A DNA stretch of 64,000 bases from Rivihabitans pingtungensis (lineage in GTDB: Bacteria; Pseudomonadota; Gammaproteobacteria; Burkholderiales; Aquaspirillaceae), in NCBI RefSeq assembly GCF_003201855.1, contig NZ_QJKI01000002.1, positions 1 to 64,000 on the forward strand, given 5' to 3'. Made by a program: the position numbers and the translations under genes. The notes beneath the pieces were generated by a model, which was given only the letters and a program-made list of their open reading frames with translations, was not told the origin of the DNA and searched no databases. Shown here in pieces: positions 56,832 through 64,000 of this stretch. The stretch's first letter is position 1. The number at the start of each line of letters is the position of its first letter.

Positions 56832-58256
56832 ATGCCCAGCCTGCCCCCGCCCAATCCTGGGCTTTATGATGAAATGTTCGACGGCGCCACGCCGCGCGCG
56901 CACTATGCTGCCTACGCCCAATGGCTGGATGGTTTGTCTGACGAAGCGTTGTCCGCCCGTCAGCGCGAGGCTGATCTGCTGTTTCGCCGCCATGGCGTCA
57001 CCTTCACCCTGCGTGACAACCCGGCGCTGGACCGCCAGATTCCCTTTGACATCGTGCCGCGCATTTTGCCTGCGCATGAATGGGTGCAGCTGGAGCGCGG
57101 CCTGCGCCAGCGTCTGGCGGCGCTGAACGCCTTTTTGCACGACATCTACCACGACCGCGACATCCTGCGTGCCGGGGTGATTCCGCCCGAGCAGGTGCTG
57201 ACCAATCCGCAATACCAAGTGGCCATGCACGGGCTGGACTTGCCCAATCGGGTGTACGCCCATGTCGCCGGGGTGGACCTGGCGCGACATAGCGACGGTG
57301 CGTTTTATGTGCTGGAAGACAATCTGTGCGTGCCGTCCGGCGTCAGCTATATGCTGGAAAGCCGCAAGATGATGCGCCGCTTGTTTCCCGAGCTGTTCGC
57401 CCGGCTGGACATCGCCCCGGTGGAGCACTACGCCAGCCTGCTGCTGAGCACGCTGCGCGAAGCCAGCCCGGTGGCGCAGCCCACCGTGGTGGTGCTCACC
57501 CCCGGCCGGCATAACGCGGCTTATTTTGAGCATGCGTTTCTGGCGCGGCAAATGGGCGTTGAGCTGGTGGAAGGCCAGGATTTGTTTGTGCAAAACGACC
57601 GGGTGTGGATGCGCACCACCGCCGGCCCGCAGGCGGTGGACGTGATTTACCGGCGCATCGACGACGCGTTTCTGGACCCGCTGGCGTTCAACCCCGATTC
57701 GCTGCTGGGCGTGCCCGGCCTGTTGTCGGTGTACCGCAAGGGCCAGGTGGCGCTGTGCAATGCGCCCGGCGCCGGGGTGGCCGACGACAAATCGATTTAC
57801 CCCTATGTGCCGGACATGATCCGCTTTTATCTGGGCCAGGAGCCCTTGCTGAACAATGTGCAAACCTGGCAGCTGCGCAAACCGGATGATCTGGCCTATG
57901 TGCTGACCCGCCTGCCGGAGCTGGTGGTGAAAGAGGTTCATGGCAGCGGCGGCTACGGCATGCTGATTGGCCCGCTGGCCAGCCGCGCCGAGATTGCCGA
58001 ATTCCGTCAGCGCATTCTGGCCGCGCCGGCCAATTACATCGCTCAGCCCACCCTGGCGCTGTCCACCTGCCCCAGCGTGGTCGAGGCCGGCCTGGCGCCG
58101 CGCCATGTGGATTTGCGCCCGTTTGTGCTCAGCGGCGGCGATATCCGCATTGTCGCTGGCGGGCTGAGCCGGGTGGCGATGCAGGCCGGCTCGCTGGTGG
58201 TGAATTCCGCCCAGGGCGGCGGCGCCAAAGACACCTGGATTGTGGAGGGCGCGTGA
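56832..58256 (+). CDS. Circularly permuted ATP-grasp protein of the Anbu operon
   Basis: A 474-residue protein of the circularly permuted ATP-grasp family (COG2308), predicted from comparative work to be a peptide ligase partnered with alpha-E proteins. Family blocks are visible: LYDEMFDGATPRAHY at the start, IPFDIVPRILPAHEW, YVLEDNLCVPSGVSYMLESRK, IYRRIDDAFLDP, VVKEVHGSGGYGML and HVDLRPFVLSGGDI. The start at 56832 fits both the family N-terminus and the sigma-54 promoter. Its TGA shares a base with the alpha-E start. It is the first of four genes leading to the Anbu peptidase. The product is unknown. Confidence 0.88.
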   Translation: MPSLPPPNPGLYDEMFDGATPRAHYAAYAQWLDGLSDEALSARQREADLLFRRHGVTFTLRDNPALDRQIPFDIVPRILPAHEWVQLERGLRQRLAALNAFLHDIYHDRDILRAGVIPPEQVLTNPQYQVAMHGLDLPNRVYAHVAGVDLARHSDGAFYVLEDNLCVPSGVSYMLESRKMMRRLFPELFARLDIAPVEHYASLLLSTLREASPVAQPTVVVLTPGRHNAAYFEHAFLARQMGVELVEGQDLFVQNDRVWMRTTAGPQAVDVIYRRIDDAFLDPLAFNPDSLLGVPGLLSVYRKGQVALCNAPGAGVADDKSIYPYVPDMIRFYLGQEPLLNNVQTWQLRKPDDLAYVLTRLPELVVKEVHGSGGYGMLIGPLASRAEIAEFRQRILAAPANYIAQPTLALSTCPSVVEAGLAPRHVDLRPFVLSGGDIRIVAGGLSRVAMQAGSLVVNSAQGGGAKDTWIVEGA

Positions 58257-59167
58257 TGCTGGCAAGAACCGCAGCCAATTTGTACTGGATGTCGCGCTAT
58301 CTGGAGCGCGCAGAAAACCTGGCGCGCGTGCTGGAGGTGAACCAGGGCCTGGCCTGGCTGAAGGCCGCCCGCCCCGGCGAGGACATGGCCGCGCCGCTGC
58401 GGCTGACCGACAGCGAGGCGGCGTTTGCCGCGCAGCACGGCGCAGAGCTCACCCCGGCGGCGCTGTGGGCGTTTTTGGGGTTTTCCGCGCACCCGGCCAG
58501 CATCCGCAGCTGCCTGGCGCGCGCCCGCGACAACGCCGACGCCGCCCGCGACGCGCTGACCGGCGAAATGTGGCAGGCCATCCATGCCACCTGGCTGGGC
58601 ATGCAGGCCGCCATCGACGCGCCGCCGGCCGACCCGGCCAATTTTGCCGACTGGGTGAAAGAACGCTCGCAGCTGTTTCGCGGCATCACCTATGGGGCGA
58701 TTCACCGCAACGACGCCTATCGGTTTATTCGCCTGGGCACTTTTATCGAGCGCGCCGACAACACCGCCCGCCTGCTCAAGCTGCGCTATCGCGGCCACCG
58801 CGCCGGCATGGCGGATCACTACGGGCTGATGGCGCTCTTGGAGTCGGTCAGCGCCCAGGATGCTTATTTGGCGGTGTACCACGACACGGTCAGCGCGCCC
58901 AAGGTGGCCGAGCTTTTGCTGCTTAACCCGGACGCGCCGCGCAGCCTGGCGGCGTGTTTTGCCGAAATTCGCCAAATCCTGCCGCAAATCGGCGGCCCGC
59001 GCGGCCGCGCCGCCAAAAAGCGCGCCACCGAGCTGGCCGCCGCGCTGGAGTACGGCGAACTGCAAGATATTCTGGCGCACGGCCTGCAAAATTATCTGGG
59101 CGAGTTTCTCGACCAGCTGACGCAATTAAACGACGAACTGCATGCCGCATATATGGAGGCCGCATGA
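58256..59167 (+). CDS. Alpha-E domain protein of the Anbu operon
   Basis: A 303-residue all-helical protein of the alpha-E family (COG2307). It starts MLARTAANLYWMSRYLERAENLARVLEVN, the family signature, and has ITYGAIHRNDAYRFIRLGTFIERADNTARLLKLRY in the middle. Helix-rich and cytoplasmic, it is always found with the permuted ATP-grasp protein, so the two probably act together. The ATG at 58256 overlaps the previous stop; a GTG one codon earlier is also possible. The gene ends ATGA with the next start. Confidence 0.88.
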   Translation: MLARTAANLYWMSRYLERAENLARVLEVNQGLAWLKAARPGEDMAAPLRLTDSEAAFAAQHGAELTPAALWAFLGFSAHPASIRSCLARARDNADAARDALTGEMWQAIHATWLGMQAAIDAPPADPANFADWVKERSQLFRGITYGAIHRNDAYRFIRLGTFIERADNTARLLKLRYRGHRAGMADHYGLMALLESVSAQDAYLAVYHDTVSAPKVAELLLLNPDAPRSLAACFAEIRQILPQIGGPRGRAAKKRATELAAALEYGELQDILAHGLQNYLGEFLDQLTQLNDELHAAYMEAA

Positions 59168-59898
59168 AACTGCACATCAGCCACCGCAGCGTCTATCACT
59201 ACCCGGAGCGGGTGCGCCACAGCACCCAATGCCTGCGGCTGACGCCGCAAAGCTCGCGCCGCCAGCGCGTATTGTCCTGGCAGCTGGGCCTGCCGGCGCG
59301 CGCCAGCAGCGGGCGTGACCCGTACGGCAATTGCCAGCATGTGCTGACGCTGGATTATCCCCACCAGGACATCACCGTGCTGGCCACCGGCGTGGTGGAG
59401 GTGGACGAAGCGCTGGCCGACGATGTGGACGACGAGCTGGCCCCGCTGGTGTTTTTGCGGCAAACCACGCGCACCGCGCCCAGCGCTGCGCGGCTGGCGC
59501 TGGCCCAGCGCCACGCCGAGGCCGTGCGCCAGCATGGCCGCCATGGCGCGCTGAGCCTGGCGCAGGCGTTGGCCGAACAGCCCGGCGCCGCCAAGGACAG
59601 CGTCGGCGCCAGCCATGCGCTGTTGGGCTGCCTGCGCGCGCTGGCGCAACCGGCCCGCTATGTCAGCGGCTATCTGTCGCTGGCCGACGGCGGCGAGGTG
59701 GCACACCATAACTGGGTGGAGCTGTGGCGGGATGGCGTCTGGGCCAGCGTGGACCCCATGTCGCTTGCCCCAGCCGGCGGCGGCCATGTCAAACTGGCGG
59801 TAGGCATGGACGAGCTGGACGCCTGCCCGATTCGCGGCCTGCGCCGGCCCAGCATGGAAGATATGCTGCGACAAGCGCAACACTCGGCGCAGCAATAA
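59164..59898 (+). CDS. Transglutaminase-like protein with Ser at the catalytic Cys position
   Basis: A 244-residue transglutaminase-fold protein of the Anbu operon. The N-terminal beta domain begins KLHISHRSVYHYPERVRHSTQCLRL. In the core, CLRALAQPARYVSGYL aligns with the family's CLRSLGLPARYVSGYL. Counting back ten residues from Cys156, where relatives have the nucleophile in GVCQDFAH, this protein has Ser146 (KDSVGASHALL). The His (His182 in AHHNWVELW) and Asp (Asp197 in SVDPMS) remain. It may therefore be inactive or use serine. It overlaps the alpha-E gene by ATGA, and 92 bp separate it from anbu. Confidence 0.85.
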   Translation: MKLHISHRSVYHYPERVRHSTQCLRLTPQSSRRQRVLSWQLGLPARASSGRDPYGNCQHVLTLDYPHQDITVLATGVVEVDEALADDVDDELAPLVFLRQTTRTAPSAARLALAQRHAEAVRQHGRHGALSLAQALAEQPGAAKDSVGASHALLGCLRALAQPARYVSGYLSLADGGEVAHHNWVELWRDGVWASVDPMSLAPAGGGHVKLAVGMDELDACPIRGLRRPSMEDMLRQAQHSAQQ

Positions 59899-59990
59899 CC
59901 GCCAAATCGTTCATCATGCTGTGTTTGTTCCGGAATTTCCCGGATAATGCCGCGACTTTTTATTAACTCGACCAGACTCGCCACTTCGCC

Positions 59991-60722
59991 ATGACTTATT
60001 GCGCCGCCCTGAACCTGAAAGACGGCTTGGTGTTTGCCTCGGATTCGCGCACCAATGCCGGCGTTGATCACATCGCCACCTTCCGCAAGATGCATCTGTT
60101 TCAGCAGCCGGGCGAGCGCGCCATCGTGTTGCTGAACTCTGGCAACCTGGCCACCACGCAATCGGTGGTCAGCCTGCTGCGCGCCCGCACCTTGCACGAT
60201 GGCGAGCATCTGCTGAATATCAGCAGCCTGTACGACGCGGCGCGGCTGGTGGGCGAAACCGTGCGCGAAGTGGTGGACCGCGACACCGGCCAGCAGGCGT
60301 CCAATATCGACTTTGGCTGTTCTTTCCTGGTGGGCGGGCAGATTCGTGGCGAGCAGCCGCGTTTGTTCAATGTCTATCCGCAGGGCAATTTCATTGAGTC
60401 GTCCACCGACACGCCGTTTTTCCAGATTGGCGAATCCAAATACGGCAAGCCGATTCTGGACCGGGTGATTCGCTACGAAACCGATATGAACGAGGCGCTG
60501 AAGTGCCTGTTGATTTCGTTTGACTCGACCATCCGCAGTAATTTGTCCGTCGGCTTGCCGATGGAAACCCTGCGCTATCGCATCGACAGCTTTGCCGAGC
60601 TGCGCCCGCATCGCATCGACGAAGGCGACGAATACTTCCAGCAACTGCGCGGCCGCTGGGCCAGCGGGCTGCGTCAGGTGTTTGCCTCGCTGCCGGATCC
60701 AGAATGGTTTGACGAGGCCTGA
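59991..60722 (+). CDS. anbu: Anbu proteasome-type peptidase
   Basis: A 243-residue Ntn hydrolase of the Anbu (ancestral beta subunit) family. It starts MTYCAALNLKDGLVFASDSRTNAGVDHI, so Thr2 becomes the N-terminal nucleophile after Met removal; Asp18 and Lys34 are in the expected proteasome positions. GESKYGKPILDRVIRYETDMNEALKCLLISFDSTIRSNLSVGLP is characteristic. Anbu forms ring-like assemblies in studied species, with no known ATPase partner. It follows the ATP-grasp, alpha-E and transglutaminase-like genes, the conserved Anbu neighbourhood. No strong separate promoter was seen in the 92-bp gap. Confidence 0.92.
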   Translation: MTYCAALNLKDGLVFASDSRTNAGVDHIATFRKMHLFQQPGERAIVLLNSGNLATTQSVVSLLRARTLHDGEHLLNISSLYDAARLVGETVREVVDRDTGQQASNIDFGCSFLVGGQIRGEQPRLFNVYPQGNFIESSTDTPFFQIGESKYGKPILDRVIRYETDMNEALKCLLISFDSTIRSNLSVGLPMETLRYRIDSFAELRPHRIDEGDEYFQQLRGRWASGLRQVFASLPDPEWFDEA

Positions 60723-60838
60723 GCGTAGGCAGTGTGGCGCGTGCGTCACACGCTCAGCTGGCGCGCTGGCCTTCCCTTGGCGATGTGTCTATCATGAGAC
60801 TGGCTACGTAGGAATACGGTTGATGATGGCATGGGCCA

Positions 60839-60943
60839 AGCGCCGCTCACACAACCCGCCTGGCATTGTTGCCCGTGTCTGCTTGATCTGCGCGCGCCTG
60901 GCCTGGCGCGCTGGGCTGAGTGTGCTGCGCGGCGCCAAGCCGG
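60839..60943 (+). repeat. Degenerate copy of palindromic repeat family A
   Basis: It keeps AGCGCCGCTCACACAACCCGCCTGGC at the left and GCTGAGTGTGCTGCGCGGCGC at the right; the centre has drifted. The remainder of the 490-bp gap before pyrD (60944-61212) contains an AT-rich stretch and TGCTATAAC at 60993-61001, a possible extended -10 element, but no gene. Confidence 0.5.
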
Positions 60944-61212
60944 GTTGAGTTGAGCTTTCGCCGCATAGCGCGTGCGACCTGACGGTCTGGCATGCTATAA
61001 CGGCAACATGCTGCCCGCTTGTCATTGACTGTCAGGTAAAATCCTGCATGGCAGTCATTGGATGGCGACACGGAGACGCGCCATTTCAGCTTTGAATTAT
61101 GAAAAAAGAATAACGAGTGGGCGTAAAAAAGCGCGGCAATTCAAGTTGTGTAAAGTTGCCGCCGATAACATGCCAACTGTCCCTTGACCTTAGCTAAACA
61201 AGAACCGCACTC

Positions 61213-62772
61213 ATGCTCTATTCTCTCATTCGCCCCCTGCTGTTCCGGCTGGATGCTGAAACCGCGCACAATGTGACCTTGGGCACCTTGCGGTTCCTTA
61301 ACGACTACGGTCTGGACACCCTGCTCAACAAGCCCATTCCGGCTCAGCCCATTGAAGTGATGGGGCTGACCTTCCCCAATCCGGTGGGCTTGGCCGCTGG
61401 CCTGGACAAGAACGGCGACTATCTGGACGCCTTGGCCGCGCTGGGTTTTGGCTTTGTCGAAATCGGCACCGTCACCCCGCTGCCGCAGCCGGGCAACCCC
61501 AAGCCGCGCCTGTTCCGCTATCCGGAAGCCGAAGCCATCATTAATCGCATGGGCTTTAACAACGATGGCGTGGACGCCTTGGTGGACAACATCAAGCGCT
61601 CAAGGTTCCAGGGCGTGCTCGGCATCAATATCGGCAAGAACGCGCTCACGCCGATGGAGCGCGCGGTGGACGACTACCTCACCTGCCTGAACAAGGTGTA
61701 TCTGTACGCCAGCTACGTCACCATCAATATCTCGTCGCCCAACACCAAAAACCTGCGCGACCTGCAAAGCTCGACCGCGCTGTCCGAGCTGCTGGGCCGC
61801 TTGAAGATGCGCCAGCTGGAGCTGGCCCAACAGCATGGCCGCTATGTGCCGCTGGTGGTCAAGCTCGCCCCGGATCTGGAAGACGAGGCGATTGACGACA
61901 TCGCCAAGGTGCTGCTGGCCAAGGAAATCGACGGCGTGATCGCCACCAACACCACGCTGTCGCGTGATGGCGTGCAGCACATTCCGCAAGCCGCCCAGGA
62001 TGGCGGCCTGTCCGGCGCGCCGCTGAAGGGGCGCTCCACCCGGGTAATTCGCCGCCTGTCCGATGCGCTGGACGGCGCCATCCCCATCATTGGCGTGGGC
62101 GGTATTACCCGCGGCGGCGACGCCTGGGAGAAGCTCAACGCCGGCGCTTCGCTGGTGCAGATTTACAGCGGCCTGATCTTTCAGGGCCCGCAACTGATCG
62201 AAGCCGCGGTCAATGCCTGCCGGCCGTATTTTATTACTCACGGCGTCACCCCGCGTCGTCGTGGTCCGGATGTGCAAGCCTCCACCCTGACGCCAGGTGA
62301 GACGCCAGCGGCAGAAACGCCTGCGGCCGATGCGCAAACCCCGGCAACTGATGCTGCTACGTCCACTGTCGCCAATCCTGAGGGGGCGGTCTCTTCGCCC
62401 AATGAAGGCGATGCCACCGCGCCGCCGGCCAATCATGGCGTGATCCAGATTACGCCGGGGGTTGAGCCGCCGACGGTGGACGAGCCGTTTACCGAACCTG
62501 CTCCGGCCACACCTGTCCCCGCACCGGTTGAGCCGCCCAAGAAGATGACGCTGGATCAGATGTTGGCTGCCGCCGTGGCGCCAGTGGTTCCGCCGCGCCC
62601 GCAGCCGGATGCCCCGGCGGCGGATGCTGGCGCTGGACCGGCGCCTGTCGCCGCCGCCGCGCCGGCCGAGCCGACGGCAGATGCGTCGCAAGCGCCCACG
62701 ATCATCGCCACCACCAAGGCCGCCAACGCCTATATGGCCAGCGGTCCGCGCAAGAAACGCCGCCCGACCTGA
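61213..62772 (+). CDS. pyrD: Dihydroorotate dehydrogenase (class 2) with a long C-terminal extension
   Basis: A 519-residue protein. Residues 1-340 are a complete quinone-dependent PyrD: N-terminal membrane-associated helices ([18 protein letters not shown]), [34 protein letters not shown], the active-site Ser175 in [13 protein letters not shown], and FMN-binding [16 protein letters not shown] and [14 protein letters not shown]. Residues ~341-519 are an unusual Pro/Ala/Thr-rich tail of low complexity ending in a basic GPRKKRRPT. Known class 2 PyrD proteins are ~335-345 residues. The tail shows no second domain I recognise. The frame continues without interruption, and a terminator follows. 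Confidence 0.95.
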   Translation: MLYSLIRPLLFRLDAETAHNVTLGTLRFLNDYGLDTLLNKPIPAQPIEVMGLTFPNPVGLAAGLDKNGDYLDALAALGFGFVEIGTVTPLPQPGNPKPRLFRYPEAEAIINRMGFNNDGVDALVDNIKRSRFQGVLGINIGKNALTPMERAVDDYLTCLNKVYLYASYVTINISSPNTKNLRDLQSSTALSELLGRLKMRQLELAQQHGRYVPLVVKLAPDLEDEAIDDIAKVLLAKEIDGVIATNTTLSRDGVQHIPQAAQDGGLSGAPLKGRSTRVIRRLSDALDGAIPIIGVGGITRGGDAWEKLNAGASLVQIYSGLIFQGPQLIEAAVNACRPYFITHGVTPRRRGPDVQASTLTPGETPAAETPAADAQTPATDAATSTVANPEGAVSSPNEGDATAPPANHGVIQITPGVEPPTVDEPFTEPAPATPVPAPVEPPKKMTLDQMLAAAVAPVVPPRPQPDAPAADAGAGPAPVAAAAPAEPTADASQAPTIIATTKAANAYMASGPRKKRRPT

Positions 62773-62792
62773 GCGCCTGGGCGCGCAACCTA

Positions 62793-62838
62793 AAAACAAA
62801 GCCGGCACGGTGAGTAGACACCGTGCCGGCTTTGTTTT
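62793..62838. terminator. Bidirectional terminator between pyrD and apt
   Basis: A perfect 20-bp inverted repeat (62793-62812 and 62819-62838) around AGTAGA. The stem core is GCCGGCACGGTG, with AAAACAAA and TTTGTTTT at the edges, serving the convergent genes. Confidence 0.93.
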
Positions 62839-62857
62839 GTGTTGTTCTCTGTCGCGC

Positions 62858-63415
62858 TCAGTGGCCGGCAAAGTCACACAGGGTGAACAGCGGAATGCCG
62901 GCCTGGCGAATCAGCTGCGAGCCGCCCAGTTCGGGCAGATCGACAATGGCGCCGGCTTCGACAATCTCGCCGCCCAGCCGCGACAGCAACTTCACCCCGG
63001 CCATCATCGTGCCGCCGGTGGCCACCAGATCGTCCAGCACCACCACGCGCTGGCCAGGCTGGCAAGCGTCGGTGTGCACTTCGACAGTGGCGTTGCCGTA
63101 TTCCAGCTCGTATTCTTCCGCCACCGTGGTGTAGGGCAGCTTGCCCTTTTTGCGCACCGGGACAAAGCCGATGTTCAGCTCATACGCCACCACCGAGCCC
63201 AAAATAAAACCCCGCGCGTCCAGGCCGGCGATCAAGTCAATGCGCTGGTCCATATAGCGGTGCACAAACACATCGACCAGCACTCGAAAGGTTTTTGGGT
63301 CTTGCAACAGCGGGGTGATGTCGCGGAACTGCACGCCGGCTTGCGGCCAGTCGGGCACGGTGCGGATGCGCGAGCGGATGTAATCGGCGTGGTTCAGCGG
63401 GTCAAGCGTGGACAT
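62858..63415 (-). CDS. apt: Adenine phosphoribosyltransferase
   Basis: A 185-residue type I phosphoribosyltransferase salvaging adenine with PRPP to AMP. Family blocks: [21 protein letters not shown] near the start, [27 protein letters not shown], and the PRPP motif [17 protein letters not shown]. The ATG at 63415 follows CAGGAATTTTC; the extension to 63430 is not needed. It is convergent with pyrD and divergent from gmk. Confidence 0.96.
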   Translation of the reverse strand: MSTLDPLNHADYIRSRIRTVPDWPQAGVQFRDITPLLQDPKTFRVLVDVFVHRYMDQRIDLIAGLDARGFILGSVVAYELNIGFVPVRKKGKLPYTTVAEEYELEYGNATVEVHTDACQPGQRVVVLDDLVATGGTMMAGVKLLSRLGGEIVEAGAIVDLPELGGSQLIRQAGIPLFTLCDFAGH

Positions 63416-63594
63416 GAAAATTCCTGACAAACGATAAAACAGGGCGGATTATGCGGCGTTTGCACAAAAACACGCCAGGGCAAAACTGCGCCAATTTGAC
63501 TGCTTGGTTGACCATGCCACCGCGCATGGCGCCACGGATAGGTGCGCAGCGGCTTGGTCATGGTCCAATTCAGGGCCAAATTGTGCTACCCTGA

Positions 63595-64000
<406 letters not shown>

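Noticed and set aside
60990..61045. Firm pyrD promoter
   Set aside because: TGCTATAAC and TAAAAT candidates exist, but neither has a convincing -35 at the right spacing.

Overview
The window reads as chromosomal DNA of a GC-rich betaproteobacterium, most likely of the order Neisseriales (Chromobacteriaceae or Chitinibacteraceae type). The evidence is the betaproteobacterial gene content and order (rpsU-yqeY-dnaG-rpoD; greA / yhbY / rlmE-ftsH-folP-glmM), a BPH-type proteasome homologue, and short repeats matching the neisserial dRS3 consensus ATTCCC-N8-GGGAAT. Genus and species cannot be fixed from the sequence. Nearly everything is core chromosome. There is no prophage, CRISPR array or tRNA gene.

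Layout. 1-132: 3' end of an rRNA operon (5S) and its terminator. 0.35-6.0 kb: ygiQ, then the divergent pair ppsR/ppsA. 6.09-7.43 kb: a single-gene IS200/IS605-type element with an intact TnpB. 7.45-11.5 kb: a tightly overlapping operon of a DUF455 ferritin-like protein and an Mla/Mce-type lipid ABC transporter. 11.6-14.6 kb: DUF2442 gene, rppH, parE. 14.8-22.8 kb: a class III aminotransferase, a YafJ-like amidotransferase, the BPH peptidase, hslO, a DUF456 protein, an FkbM methyltransferase and thiS/thiG, with many copies of a ~110-bp palindromic repeat between them. 22.2-27.1 kb: the macromolecular synthesis cluster. 27.1-36.6 kb: Bcr/CflA efflux pump, acyl-CoA synthetase and porin, a TPR/GT41 protein, a PAS-type sigma-54 activator, a GNAT enzyme and a MaoC hydratase. 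36.8-40.5 kb: etfB-etfA-acyl-CoA dehydrogenase. 40.6-44.2 kb: an accessory islet with a GIY-YIG-like gene, a flavin reductase, a small Cys-rich protein and an ATPase/TOPRIM pair whose TOPRIM gene is frameshifted. 44.5-49.6 kb: carA-leuE-carB. 49.8-56.6 kb: greA to glmM. 56.8-60.7 kb: the complete Anbu operon. 61.2-64.0 kb: pyrD with a long C-terminal extension, apt, and the start of gmk.

The most interesting signals are regulatory. (1) The Anbu operon is preceded by a perfect NtrC-type palindrome and, about 60 bp further on, by a perfect sigma-54 -24/-12 promoter. This suggests the proteasome-like peptidase and its ATP-grasp partner are a nitrogen-limitation system. (2) The transglutaminase-like protein of that operon has Ser where the family has its catalytic Cys. 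(3) The porin/acyl-CoA synthetase pair has a sigma-54-like promoter and two tandem enhancer-like dyads, with an orphan PAS/sigma-54 activator gene about 3 kb upstream. (4) The greA leader carries a textbook intrinsic terminator between promoter and start codon. (5) Two repeat families, one with a dRS3 core, fill many of the intergenic gaps.
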